A DNA stretch of 64,000 nucleotides. Origin: SZUA-22 sp963751695 (GTDB taxonomy: Bacteria > Bacteroidota > Ignavibacteria > Ignavibacteriales > Melioribacteraceae). Location of the stretch: NCBI GenBank assembly GCA_963751695.1, contig CAVVVP010000002.1:310001-374000 (forward strand). Direction: 5' to 3'. The notes under the pieces were generated by a model. The model was not told where the DNA came from, did no database searches, and was given only the letters and a program-made list of their open reading frames with translations. Positions 51,141 through 59,591 of the stretch are shown here, piece after piece; position 1 is the stretch's first letter; each line of letters opens with the position of its first letter. Both the position numbers and the translations under genes were made by a program.

Positions 51141-51782
51141 TTAATCAGATAATCTTTTTCCTAAAACTTCACCTTTGCATATCCATACTTTAATTCCGAT
51201 TGATCCATATACGGTTTGAGCAGTATATGTTCCGTAATCAATATCAGATCTTAAAGTGTGCAATGGAATTTTTCCTTCTTTGTACTGTTCCGTACGAGCC
51301 ATTTCAGCGCCACCTAGTCGACCAGCACACATAACTCTGATTCCTTCAGCTCCCATTCTTCTTGCCGAAGTAATTGCTTGTTTCATAGCTCTACGAAATG
51401 AAATTCTACCTTGAATTTGCTGAGCAATGTTTTCGGCCACCAAGTAAGCATCTAATTCAGGTCTTTTAATTTCTGAGATCTGAACCTTAACTTCTTTGTC
51501 AGTAATGCTCTTCAATTCTTGTTCGAGTTGAGCAATCTCCTTTCCACTCTTTCCTATTACAACACCTGGACGAGATGTATGTATTGTTAGAACCACGTTT
51601 TTAGAAGTTCTGTCAATAACTATTCTAGAAATGCCTGCTTTCTTCAATCGATTTTGGATATAAAGTCTAAGCTTTTTATCTTCATTCAATTTTTCAGCAT
51701 AACTTTTACTTTCGTACCAGTTAGATTCCCATCCTCTTATGATACCTACTCTAAAACCTATTGGATTTACTTTCTGACCCAA
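51141..51782 (-). CDS. rpsC: 30S ribosomal protein S3
   Basis: 213 residues. MGQKVNPIGFRVGIIRGWES begins it, a KH domain carries VVIGKSGKEIAQLEQEL, and the C-terminal part has GAEGIRVMCAGRLGGAEMAR. S3 lines the mRNA entry channel and has helicase-like function there. Confidence 0.98.
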   Translation of the reverse strand: MGQKVNPIGFRVGIIRGWESNWYESKSYAEKLNEDKKLRLYIQNRLKKAGISRIVIDRTSKNVVLTIHTSRPGVVIGKSGKEIAQLEQELKSITDKEVKVQISEIKRPELDAYLVAENIAQQIQGRISFRRAMKQAITSARRMGAEGIRVMCAGRLGGAEMARTEQYKEGKIPLHTLRSDIDYGTYTAQTVYGSIGIKVWICKGEVLGKRLSD

Positions 51783-51799
51783 ATATTCCTCCTAAATAA

Positions 51800-52141
51800 C
51801 TATTTAGTAGCTACTACTATCGTTAAATGATTAGATCTTTTCCTTACTCTATATGCTCTTCCCATTGGGGCTGGCAACATTCTTTTCAATGTTGGACCTT
51901 GATTAACATAAGCTTCTTTTACAAACAAATCTGATGGTTCATGCCTTGATTCGTCATCTTTATTGAAAAGATTTGCAACAGCTGATCTTAAAACTTTCTC
52001 TGCATCGTTTGATGCATGCTTAGAATTGAAATGTAACATTTCAATTGCTTGATCAACTGATTTACCTCTAATAAGGTCAATTACTAATCTCATTTTTCTT
52101 GGTGATGAGCTTATGTATTTGTGTGTCGCTTTTGCTTCCAT
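51800..52141 (-). CDS. rplV: 50S ribosomal protein L22
   Basis: I start at ATG 52141, preceded by AGGAT; the TTG one codon earlier is unlikely. 113 residues: ATHKYISSSPRKMRLVIDLI and GPTLKRMLPAPMGRAYRVRK, the loop of which reaches into the exit tunnel and is a macrolide-resistance region. Confidence 0.97.
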   Translation of the reverse strand: MEAKATHKYISSSPRKMRLVIDLIRGKSVDQAIEMLHFNSKHASNDAEKVLRSAVANLFNKDDESRHEPSDLFVKEAYVNQGPTLKRMLPAPMGRAYRVRKRSNHLTIVVATK

Positions 52142-52166
52142 CAACTTAATATCCTAATTCAAATTC

Positions 52167-52454
52167 TTATTTAACTTTAGATGCTTTTTCAGCTTTAGTT
52201 CCAGGATGACCTCTGAAAATTCTTGTAGGAGCAAACTCCCCTAACTTATGACCAACCATATTTTCAGAAATGTAGACTGGGATCATCTTATTCCCATTAT
52301 GTACAGCGATTGTATGACCAACAAAATCTGGTGAAATTGTACTTGATCGCGCCCAGGTTTTAATAATTTTTTTCTGATTAGTATCATTAAGATTTTGAAT
52401 TTTCTTCTCAAGCTTAATGTCAATGTGTGGACCTTTTTTAACTGATCTTGGCAT
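52167..52454 (-). CDS. rpsS: 30S ribosomal protein S19
   Basis: 95 residues: MPRSVKKGPHIDIKLEKKIQ, RSSTISPDFVGHTIAVHNG and KLGEFAPTRIFRGH. It forms the 30S head with S13. Confidence 0.98.
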   Translation of the reverse strand: MPRSVKKGPHIDIKLEKKIQNLNDTNQKKIIKTWARSSTISPDFVGHTIAVHNGNKMIPVYISENMVGHKLGEFAPTRIFRGHPGTKAEKASKVK

Positions 52455-52464
52455 TTTTTATTCT

Positions 52465-53292
52465 CTATTTATTTCTTCTCTTTACAATAAATTTATTAGT
52501 TGCATGTTTCTTTTTCCTAGTTTTTAGACCTTTTGCTGGTTGGCCCCAAGGGGAAACTGGATGTCCACCACCTGAACTTCTACCTTCACCTCCACCCATT
52601 GGATGGTCTACAGGATTCATAACAACACCTCTAACTTTTGGTCTACGGCCTAACCATCTTGATCTACCAGCTTTACCTAAACTAATATTCATGTGATCTG
52701 CATTACCAACTGAACCGTATGTAGCCATACAATCGAGATGGATCATTCTAACTTCACCAGAAGAAAGTTTTACTTGTGCATAAGTTCCCTCTTTAGAAGT
52801 TAACTGAATTGCATTACCGGCTGAACGTCCTAACTGCCCGCCTTTACCTGGTTTCAATTCAACATTGTGTATGAAACTTCCAAGAGGAATCTCTCTCAGT
52901 TTCATTGCATTACCTACTTTAATCTCAACACCTTCTCCAGCACTTACTGAATCACCAACTTTTAGACCATTTGGAGCAATAATATATCTCTTTTCTCCAT
53001 CTACATAATGCAGTAGAGCTATTCTTGCTGATCTATTTGGATCATATTCAATTGAGAATACCTTAGCTGGCACATCAAATTTATCACGCTTAAAATCGAT
53101 AATTCTATATTTTCTTTTATGCCCACCACCTCTATGACGCATGGTCAGACGACCTAAATTGTTCCTTCCGCCGGATTTTTTTAGCGGTGCAGTCAGAGAC
53201 TTTTCAGGAGTTGTTTTTGTGACCTCATCAAAAGTGGAGATCGACATAAATCTTGTTCCTGGTGTATTTGGTTTTAATTTTCTAATAGCCAT
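52465..53292 (-). CDS. rplB: 50S ribosomal protein L2
   Basis: 275 residues. GGRNNLGRLTMRHRGGGHKR begins the RNA-binding OB/SH3 domains, and MNPVDHPMGGGEGRSSGGGH contains the conserved His near the peptidyl-transferase centre. The basic tail is KTRKKKHATNKFIVKRRNK. Confidence 0.98.
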   Translation of the reverse strand: MAIRKLKPNTPGTRFMSISTFDEVTKTTPEKSLTAPLKKSGGRNNLGRLTMRHRGGGHKRKYRIIDFKRDKFDVPAKVFSIEYDPNRSARIALLHYVDGEKRYIIAPNGLKVGDSVSAGEGVEIKVGNAMKLREIPLGSFIHNVELKPGKGGQLGRSAGNAIQLTSKEGTYAQVKLSSGEVRMIHLDCMATYGSVGNADHMNISLGKAGRSRWLGRRPKVRGVVMNPVDHPMGGGEGRSSGGGHPVSPWGQPAKGLKTRKKKHATNKFIVKRRNK

Positions 53293-53318
53293 TTAAATAA
53301 GCTCCAATTCCTAATACG

Positions 53319-53612
53319 TTATACTTCTTCAAAAAGATCTAAAGTTTCACCTTCTTTAAGAGTAATAATCGCTTTCTTAAATTTTGGTGTTTTACCAGTA
53401 AATCTACCTTTTTTAGTAAATTGTGTTTTAGTTTTGCCTTTGTACTTAATAGTATTTACAGCAACAACTTCCACATCAAATTTTTGTTGAACTGCTTTAG
53501 CTATCTCTATTTTATTAGAGTTATAATCAACAACAAAACCATATTTGTTTTCTCTTTCCATAAGGTCTGTCATTTTTTCGGTAACTAAAGGCTTTATTAA
53601 AATATTATGCAT
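53319..53612 (-). CDS. rplW: 50S ribosomal protein L23
   Basis: I start at ATG 53612 (MHNILIKPLVTEKMTDLMER) rather than the TTG four codons upstream. 97 residues, with FVVDYNSNKIEIAKAVQQKF and the K-rich loop TKFTKKGRFTGKTPKFKKA-like segment. L23 is the docking site for trigger factor and SRP at the tunnel exit. There is no evident ribosome site, so it may depend on coupling with rplD, 19 bp upstream. Confidence 0.96.
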   Translation of the reverse strand: MHNILIKPLVTEKMTDLMERENKYGFVVDYNSNKIEIAKAVQQKFDVEVVAVNTIKYKGKTKTQFTKKGRFTGKTPKFKKAIITLKEGETLDLFEEV

Positions 53613-53631
53613 ATCAAATACCAATTAAATC

Positions 53632-54258
53632 TTAATTAAACATGTTTACTAATTTATCAACAGAACTTTTTTGCAATAATAAAACTTGATTATTCAAAAT
53701 ATCATAAGTTGAGGCATTTGAAGCTTCAAGTACACTTACTTTGTTTATGTTTCTACCAGACTTGTAAACATTTTCCTGATGATCATGTGTAAGAAGTAAT
53801 GTTTTTTTACCTTTAATCTTCAAAGCATCAAGCATGTTTTCAAAATCTTTTGCTTTAGGTGATTCATAATCAAAATCTTCAACAATCACAATTTGTTCTG
53901 CAATTGCTTTATGTGACAATGCAGATTTTCTTGCTAGACTCTTTACTTTCTTATTAAGTTTTTGTCTGTAATTTCTTGGTTTTGGACCGAAAATCGTTCC
54001 ACCACCAATCCAAATTGGTGATCTAGTTGTACCGGCTCTAGCAGTTCCCCTTCCTTTTTGTTTCCAAGGTTTTCTACCACCACCTCTAACTTCATTTCGC
54101 TCTTTTGTTTTGTGTGTACCTTGGCGCTTGTTAGCGAGATAAGCCTTTACTGCTAAGTAAATTACATGATCATTAGGTTCAACACCAAAAACAGCATCAG
54201 ATAATTCTATCGAATCTCCGCTCTGATTACCATCAACTTTATATACATCTACCTTCAT
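53632..54258 (-). CDS. rplD: 50S ribosomal protein L4
   Basis: The start is ATG 54258; a GTG one codon earlier is possible. 208 residues. The extended loop RGGGRKPWKQKGRGTARAG and SPIWIGGGTIFGPKPRNY reaches the exit tunnel. In some bacteria L4 represses the S10 operon; no such leader was identifiable here. Confidence 0.97.
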   Translation of the reverse strand: MKVDVYKVDGNQSGDSIELSDAVFGVEPNDHVIYLAVKAYLANKRQGTHKTKERNEVRGGGRKPWKQKGRGTARAGTTRSPIWIGGGTIFGPKPRNYRQKLNKKVKSLARKSALSHKAIAEQIVIVEDFDYESPKAKDFENMLDALKIKGKKTLLLTHDHQENVYKSGRNINKVSVLEASNASTYDILNNQVLLLQKSSVDKLVNMFN

Positions 54259-54269
54259 CACTTAACCAA

Positions 54270-54887
54270 TTACTTTTTAATTTCAACTATTGAATTTATT
54301 GATCCTGGAACCGCTCCTTTTACAAGAACAAGGTTTTTTTCATTAATTACCTTTACAACTTGTAAACCAGTTGCTGTAGATCTTTTTCCACCATATCTAC
54401 CAGGCATCTTCATGCCTTTTAGCACTCTCGAAGGATCAGAACTTTGTCCAATTGAACCAGGTGCTCTTTCTCTATCGCCTTGCCCATGAGTTCTTTGACC
54501 ACCACTAAAACCATGACGTTTCATCACACCTTGAAATCCTTTACCTTTACTATTTGAAGAAACTTTTACAATGTCTCCCTCAGCAAAAATGTCGGATTTA
54601 ATCACATCACCAACTTTATATTCCGATATATCAAAACTTCTGAACTCTCTAAGATGAGCAGATGGAGTTAACTTCAATTTTTTATAATTATCTATCTGCG
54701 GTTTTCTTAGATGTTTTTCCTTCTTCTCACCAAATCCTAATTGCAGAGCTTCATATCCATCATTTTCTTTCGATTTAACAGCAACAACATTACATGGACC
54801 TACTTCAAGAACGGTGACAGGTAAAGAGCTTCCGTCTTCTGTAAATATGTTAGTCATTCCTATTTTTTTACCTAGCATTCCTGACAT
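54270..54887 (-). CDS. rplC: 50S ribosomal protein L3
   Basis: 205 residues. MLGKKIGMTNIFTEDGSSLP near the start, and the tunnel-facing loop FQGVMKRHGFSGGQRTHGQG with the glutamine that is methylated in other bacteria. I chose ATG 54887, with AGGA nine bases upstream. Confidence 0.98.
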   Translation of the reverse strand: MSGMLGKKIGMTNIFTEDGSSLPVTVLEVGPCNVVAVKSKENDGYEALQLGFGEKKEKHLRKPQIDNYKKLKLTPSAHLREFRSFDISEYKVGDVIKSDIFAEGDIVKVSSNSKGKGFQGVMKRHGFSGGQRTHGQGDRERAPGSIGQSSDPSRVLKGMKMPGRYGGKRSTATGLQVVKVINEKNLVLVKGAVPGSINSIVEIKK

Positions 54888-54898
54888 GATTCCAATCC

Positions 54899-55207
54899 TT
54901 ATAACTTAATCTCAATATCAACACCCGCCGGTATATCCAACTTGCTTAAAGAATCGACGGTTTTATTGTTAGAGTTATGAATATCTATAATTCTTTTGTG
55001 AGATCTAATTTCAAACTGTTCTCTTGATTTTTTATCAACATGAGGAGAGCGTAGAACCGTATATACCGATCTTCGTGTAGGTAAAGGGATTGGACCAGAT
55101 ACTACTGCTCCTGTACTCTTTACTGTTTTAATAATCTTTTCGGTTGACTTATCAATCAAAATGTGATCATACGATTTCAATCTAATTCTTATTTTTTGAC
55201 CAGCCAA
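54899..55207 (-). CDS. rpsJ: 30S ribosomal protein S10
   Basis: 102 residues: KIRIRLKSYDHILIDKSTEK, GPIPLPTRRSVYTVLRSPHV, the last with the NusB/NusG contact face. It opens the S10 portion of the superoperon, with AAGGAGAG before its TTG/ATG start region. Confidence 0.98.
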   Translation of the reverse strand: MAGQKIRIRLKSYDHILIDKSTEKIIKTVKSTGAVVSGPIPLPTRRSVYTVLRSPHVDKKSREQFEIRSHKRIIDIHNSNNKTVDSLSKLDIPAGVDIEIKL

Positions 55208-55228
55208 TTTATCTCTCCTTAAAATTGA

Positions 55229-55254
55229 TCCCGATCAAGTAAACTCGATCGGGA
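55229..55254 (-). other. Stem-loop between tuf and rpsJ
   Basis: TCCCGATC and GATCGGGA (8 bp) enclose a 10-nt loop, followed on the minus strand by ATCAATTTTAAGG. The T-tract is short. It may give partial termination after tuf, adjusting EF-Tu against S10-operon levels, or act in mRNA processing. Confidence 0.5.
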
Positions 55255-55272
55255 ATTAAATTACGTCACTAA

Positions 55273-56481
55273 TTAGTCAACTATCTTTGTAACAACACCA
55301 GAACCTACTGTTCTTCCACCTTCACGAATAGCGAAGCGAAGACCTTCATCCATAGCGATTTCAGATATCATTTCAACTTTTAATTTTACATTGTCGCCAG
55401 GCATTACCATTTCAGTTCCTTCTGGAAGTGTAGCAACACCGGTTACGTCAGTTGTTCTAAAATAGAACTGTGGTCGGTAACCGTTGAAAAATGGAGTGTG
55501 ACGACCACCTTCATCTTTTGAAAGAATATAAACTTCGCCTTCAAATGATTTATGAGGTGTGATTGTACCAGGTTTAGCTAATACCATTCCTCTTTGAATT
55601 TCATTTTTATCAACACCACGCATTAAAATACCGGCATTGTCACCAGCCATAGCTGAATCTAGTTCTTTCCTGAACATTTCAACACCTGTAACAACTGTTT
55701 TCTTATCCATTCCTAAACCTAGTAAGACAGCTTCTTCACCAACTTTGATTTGACCTCTTTCAACTCTACCAGTTGCAACAGTTCCACGACCTGTAATTGA
55801 AAATACGTCTTCAACAGGCATTAAGAATGCTTTATCAGCATCTCTTTCTGGAATTGGGATATACTCATCAACTGCATCCATAAGTTCCCAGATACTATTC
55901 AATCTTTCGTCATCTGCAGGTATATCGGGACTACTCGCAGCTTCAAGAGCTTGAAGAGCTGAACCTTTAATTATTGGAGTATCATCACCTGGGAATTCAT
56001 ATTCTGTTAATAATTCTCTCAATTCCATTTCAACTAATTCAACTAATTCTTCGTCATCGACTAGATCAACTTTGTTCATATAGACAACAATTCTTGGAAC
56101 ACCAACCTGACGAGCTAGAAGAATGTGTTCTCTTGTTTGAGGCATGGGGCCATCAGTTGCAGCAACAACTAAAATAGCTCCATCCATTTGAGCGGCACCA
56201 GTGATCATATTTTTAACGTAGTCAGCATGCCCAGGACAGTCAACATGTGCATAGTGTCTGTTGGCAGTTGAATACTCAACATGAGCTGTTGCGATTGTTA
56301 TACCTCTTTCTCTTTCTTCAGGGGCGTTATCAATACTATCAAATGATCTTTGTTCAGATAAACCTTTTTTTGCAAGAGCCATTGTGATAGCAGCGGTTAA
56401 TGTAGTTTTACCGTGGTCAACATGACCAATTGTACCGATATTAACGTGAGGCTTACTCCTATCAAATTTTTCCTTCGCCAT
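55273..56481 (-). CDS. tuf: Elongation factor Tu
   Basis: 402 residues. G1 is GHVDHGKTTLTAAIT, G2 RGITIATAHVEY, G3 DCPGHADY, G4 NKVD, G5 GSALQAL. Domains 2 and 3 (FSITGRGTVATGRVERG, PQFYFRTTDVTG) bind aminoacyl-tRNA. It delivers aminoacyl-tRNA to the A site. Only one tuf copy lies in this window. Confidence 0.99.
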   Translation of the reverse strand: MAKEKFDRSKPHVNIGTIGHVDHGKTTLTAAITMALAKKGLSEQRSFDSIDNAPEERERGITIATAHVEYSTANRHYAHVDCPGHADYVKNMITGAAQMDGAILVVAATDGPMPQTREHILLARQVGVPRIVVYMNKVDLVDDEELVELVEMELRELLTEYEFPGDDTPIIKGSALQALEAASSPDIPADDERLNSIWELMDAVDEYIPIPERDADKAFLMPVEDVFSITGRGTVATGRVERGQIKVGEEAVLLGLGMDKKTVVTGVEMFRKELDSAMAGDNAGILMRGVDKNEIQRGMVLAKPGTITPHKSFEGEVYILSKDEGGRHTPFFNGYRPQFYFRTTDVTGVATLPEGTEMVMPGDNVKLKVEMISEIAMDEGLRFAIREGGRTVGSGVVTKIVD

Positions 56482-56523
56482 CGAATACTCCTTGTTATTA
56501 TTATTCTTGATTAATTACGTTAT

Positions 56524-58620
56524 TTATGCTTCAGCTTTAGCTATAGTCGATTTTTCAGAAATCTCTTCTGCAATACTTTTTGGAACTTCTGAATAATGTG
56601 AAAACTGCATTGTGTAAATAGCTCTACCTTGTGTCATAGACCTAAGGACAGTTGCATATCCGAACATTTCTGATAGAGGAGCTCTTGCTTTAATTACTTG
56701 AGCATCTTTTCGGGCATTAAATCCTTCAACCCTACCTCTTCTAGAATTAAGATCACCCATTACATCACCCATATATTCTTCGGGTGTTGTAACTTCTATA
56801 TCCATCATTGGTTCCAATAAAATTGGTTTTGCTTTTCTTGCACCTGAAGAGAATGCCATAGAACCAGCAACTTTAAATGAAACCTCATCAGAGTCAACGT
56901 CATGATATGAGCCATCATATAATTTAACTTTTACATCAACAACTGGATAACCAGCTATTACACCATTTTTCATTGAATCTTCAATTCCACGAGCAACTGG
57001 AGTTATATATTCCTTTGGAACTGCTCCACCAACTATTGCATTTTCGAACTCAAATCCTTTTCCAGCTTCATTTGGAGAAATCTCTAACCAAACATGGCCA
57101 TATTTTCCACGTCCACCACTCTGTTTAACAAATTTACCTTCTGATTGAACAGTGTCAGTAATTGTTTCTCGATAAGCCACTTGTGGTTTACCAATATTTG
57201 CTTCAACTTTGAATTCTCTCTTCATTCTATCAACAAGAATTTCAAGGTGAAGTTCCCCCATACCAGAGATTAATGTTTGGCCAGTTTCTTCATCAACTTT
57301 TACCTTGAATGTTGGATCTTCGTCAGATAGTTTTGTAAGTGAATCTGACAATTTATCCTGGTCTGCTTTTGTTTTAGGCTCAATTGCAATCTGAATAACT
57401 GGTTCTGGGAAATGCATTTCTTCAAGAAGTATTTGATCATCTTGAGTACACAGTGTATCACCAGTTCTTGTGTTTTTCAATCCTACGATAGCAGCAATAT
57501 CGCCTGCTCTTACTTCATCAAGGTCTTCTCTTTTATTAGCGTGCATAAGCAAAATTCTTCCAACTCTTTCCTTTTTATCTGAAACTGAGTTGAAAATATA
57601 AGACCCTGAAGCTAATTTTCCACTGTAAACTCTGATATAAGTCAACTTCCCAACATGCGGATCAGTCATAATTTTAAATGCTAAAGCAGTAAATTTTTCT
57701 TTTGTGTCAATTTTTCGAATTACTTTGTCATCTCTATGAATATGATGAACAATTAATTCATCAACATCAAGTGGAGATGGTAATAATTCTACAACTGAAT
57801 CCAAAAGTTTTTGAACTCCTTTGTTCTTAAATGAAGAACCACAGAGCACGGGAGTAATTTTAAGTTCATTCGTTGCTTTTCTAAGAACACTCTTAACTTC
57901 AGCGGCGGTGATTTCTTCACCATCCAAATATTTTTCAAGAAGTGTGTCATCAACATCAGATACAGCTTCAAGCATAATTGTTCTATACTTCTGGGCTGTT
58001 GGAGCTAAATCTGAAGGAATTTCTTTATCCTCAAATGTTGCACCCAATGTGTCTTCATGATACATTCTTGCAGTCATGGTCATCAAGTCAATAACACCTG
58101 AGAACAAATCGCCTTGGCCAATTGGTAAAGTGATCGGAATCGCATTCGCCCCTAATCTTGTTTTCATCATTTCTACTGCACTATAAAAATCTGCACCAAT
58201 TCGATCCATTTTATTTACAAATGCAATTCTAGGAACTTTGTATTTATCAGCTTGGCGCCAAACAGTTTCTGACTGTGGTTCAACACCACCCACAGCACAA
58301 AATAGAGCAACTGCACCATCTAAAACTCTTAAAGAACGTTCTACTTCAACTGTGAAATCCACATGCCCTGGGGTATCAATTATATTAATCTGATGATTAT
58401 CCCAAAATGCTGTAGTTGCAGCACTCGTAATTGTGATTCCACGTTCTTTTTCTTGCTCCATCCAGTCCATGGTTGCAGCACCGTCGTGGACTTCACCAAT
58501 TCTGTGTGATTTACCTGTGTAGTATAAGATTCTTTCGGTTGTTGTAGTCTTACCCGCATCGATGTGGGCCATAATTCCAATATTTCTTACCTTGTCTAAA
58601 TCAACTCTCTTGCTAGCCAT
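56524..58620 (-). CDS. fusA: Elongation factor G
   Basis: 698 residues. G1 is AHIDAGKTTTTERILYYTG, switch I holds ERGITITSAAT, G3 is DTPGHVDF and G4 NKMD. Domain IV has GGRGKYGHVWLEISPNEAG, whose tip enters the decoding centre. It drives translocation of tRNA and mRNA. The sequence looks like the translocating EF-G rather than the recycling EF-G2 type. Confidence 0.98.
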   Translation of the reverse strand: MASKRVDLDKVRNIGIMAHIDAGKTTTTERILYYTGKSHRIGEVHDGAATMDWMEQEKERGITITSAATTAFWDNHQINIIDTPGHVDFTVEVERSLRVLDGAVALFCAVGGVEPQSETVWRQADKYKVPRIAFVNKMDRIGADFYSAVEMMKTRLGANAIPITLPIGQGDLFSGVIDLMTMTARMYHEDTLGATFEDKEIPSDLAPTAQKYRTIMLEAVSDVDDTLLEKYLDGEEITAAEVKSVLRKATNELKITPVLCGSSFKNKGVQKLLDSVVELLPSPLDVDELIVHHIHRDDKVIRKIDTKEKFTALAFKIMTDPHVGKLTYIRVYSGKLASGSYIFNSVSDKKERVGRILLMHANKREDLDEVRAGDIAAIVGLKNTRTGDTLCTQDDQILLEEMHFPEPVIQIAIEPKTKADQDKLSDSLTKLSDEDPTFKVKVDEETGQTLISGMGELHLEILVDRMKREFKVEANIGKPQVAYRETITDTVQSEGKFVKQSGGRGKYGHVWLEISPNEAGKGFEFENAIVGGAVPKEYITPVARGIEDSMKNGVIAGYPVVDVKVKLYDGSYHDVDSDEVSFKVAGSMAFSSGARKAKPILLEPMMDIEVTTPEEYMGDVMGDLNSRRGRVEGFNARKDAQVIKARAPLSEMFGYATVLRSMTQGRAIYTMQFSHYSEVPKSIAEEISEKSTIAKAEA

Positions 58621-58646
58621 CTACTCTAATCCTCTCATCGCATCAT

Positions 58647-59114
58647 CTACCATTTGAAATGAGCAAAAGCTTTATTAGCTTCCGCCATCCTATGCACTTC
58701 ATCTTTTTTCTTTACAGCTGCTCCTTCACCATTCGCAGCAGCAATTAATTCTGCTGATAATTTCCCAGCCATTGTCTGTTCTTTTCTATCTCTTGAATAA
58801 TTTCTAATCCATCGTAAGGCTAATGCTATTCTTCTTTCTGGTCTAACTTCCATAGGAACTTGATAGGTAGCACCACCAACTCTCCTACTTCTTACCTCAA
58901 TTAAAGGTTGAACGTTATCAACTGCTTTTTTAAATACCTCAATTGCAGGTTTTTTAGTCTTCTGTTCAATTAGACTAAATGATTCGTAAACCATTTTTCT
59001 TGAAGTAGATTTCTTTCCATCCCACATCATATAATTAACAAATTTTGCTACCAACAAGTCGTTGTGCATTGGATCAGGTTTAATATGTCTTTTTTCAGCT
59101 CTTTTCTTTCTCAT
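58647..59114 (-). CDS. rpsG: 30S ribosomal protein S7
   Basis: 155 residues: RHIKPDPMHNDLLVAKFVNY, RRVGGATYQVPMEVRPERRI and ALRWIRNYSRDRKEQTMAGK. It nucleates the 30S head and in many bacteria represses the str operon. Confidence 0.98.
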   Translation of the reverse strand: MRKKRAEKRHIKPDPMHNDLLVAKFVNYMMWDGKKSTSRKMVYESFSLIEQKTKKPAIEVFKKAVDNVQPLIEVRSRRVGGATYQVPMEVRPERRIALALRWIRNYSRDRKEQTMAGKLSAELIAAANGEGAAVKKKDEVHRMAEANKAFAHFKW

Positions 59115-59123
59115 AATAATCTT

Positions 59124-59498
59124 CTATTTTTTAGGTCTCTTTGTGCCATATTTTGATCTGCTCTTTTTGCGATCATCAACTCCACTTGTATCTAAGGTAC
59201 CACGAATAATGTGATAACGAACACCCGGCAGATCTTTTATTCTTCCACCTCGTATTAATACGATGGAGTGCTCTTGCAGGTTATGACCTTCACCCGGAAT
59301 ATATGCAGTAACTTCAATACCATTAGTTAATCTAACCCTTGCAACCTTTCGAAGTGCAGAATTAGGTTTCTTGGGCGTAGTTGTATAAACCCTTGTGCAA
59401 ACTCCACGTTTTTGTGGACAAGCTTGCAATGCCGGTGCCTTGTTTTTAGAAACAATCACCTTTCTACCTTTTCTAACCAACTGGTTTATTGTTGGCAC
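59124..59498 (-). CDS. rpsL: 30S ribosomal protein S12
   Basis: 124 residues starting at a GTG (59498) with GGAGG seven bases upstream. MPTINQLVRKGRKVIVSKNK, TTPKKPNSALRKVARVRLTN, with Lys in both streptomycin-contact loops, and GEGHNLQEHSIVLIRGGRIK. It checks codon-anticodon pairing. First gene after the promoter at 59547-59575. Confidence 0.98.
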   Translation of the reverse strand: MPTINQLVRKGRKVIVSKNKAPALQACPQKRGVCTRVYTTTPKKPNSALRKVARVRLTNGIEVTAYIPGEGHNLQEHSIVLIRGGRIKDLPGVRYHIIRGTLDTSGVDDRKKSRSKYGTKRPKK

Positions 59499-59546
59499 TA
59501 ATTTACCTCCATTAAAATATTAATGTACTAAAAAATTCGGACTCCT

Positions 59547-59575
59547 AATATAGAATTATTCTGAATTTTTGTCAA
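59547..59575 (-). promoter_or_regulatory. Near-consensus promoter of the ribosomal superoperon
   Basis: TTGACA (59575-59570), a 17-base spacer and TATATT (59552-59547) lie between rpoC and rpsL, giving a start near 59540 and a 42-nt leader. It is the strongest sigma70-like match I found in the window, as expected for a ribosomal operon. Confidence 0.75.
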
Positions 59576-59591
59576 GCACGTGAAACAATAA

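Noticed and set aside
50725..51144. 139-codon plus-strand open frame opposite rplP
   Set aside because: Shadow of a highly conserved ribosomal gene; no start signal and no protein-like pattern.
59526..59572. AAAAATTC/GAATTTTT inverted repeat between rpoC and rpsL as a terminator
   Set aside because: All A/T-rich pairs with a long loop, and it overlaps the -10 and spacer of a much better promoter match.
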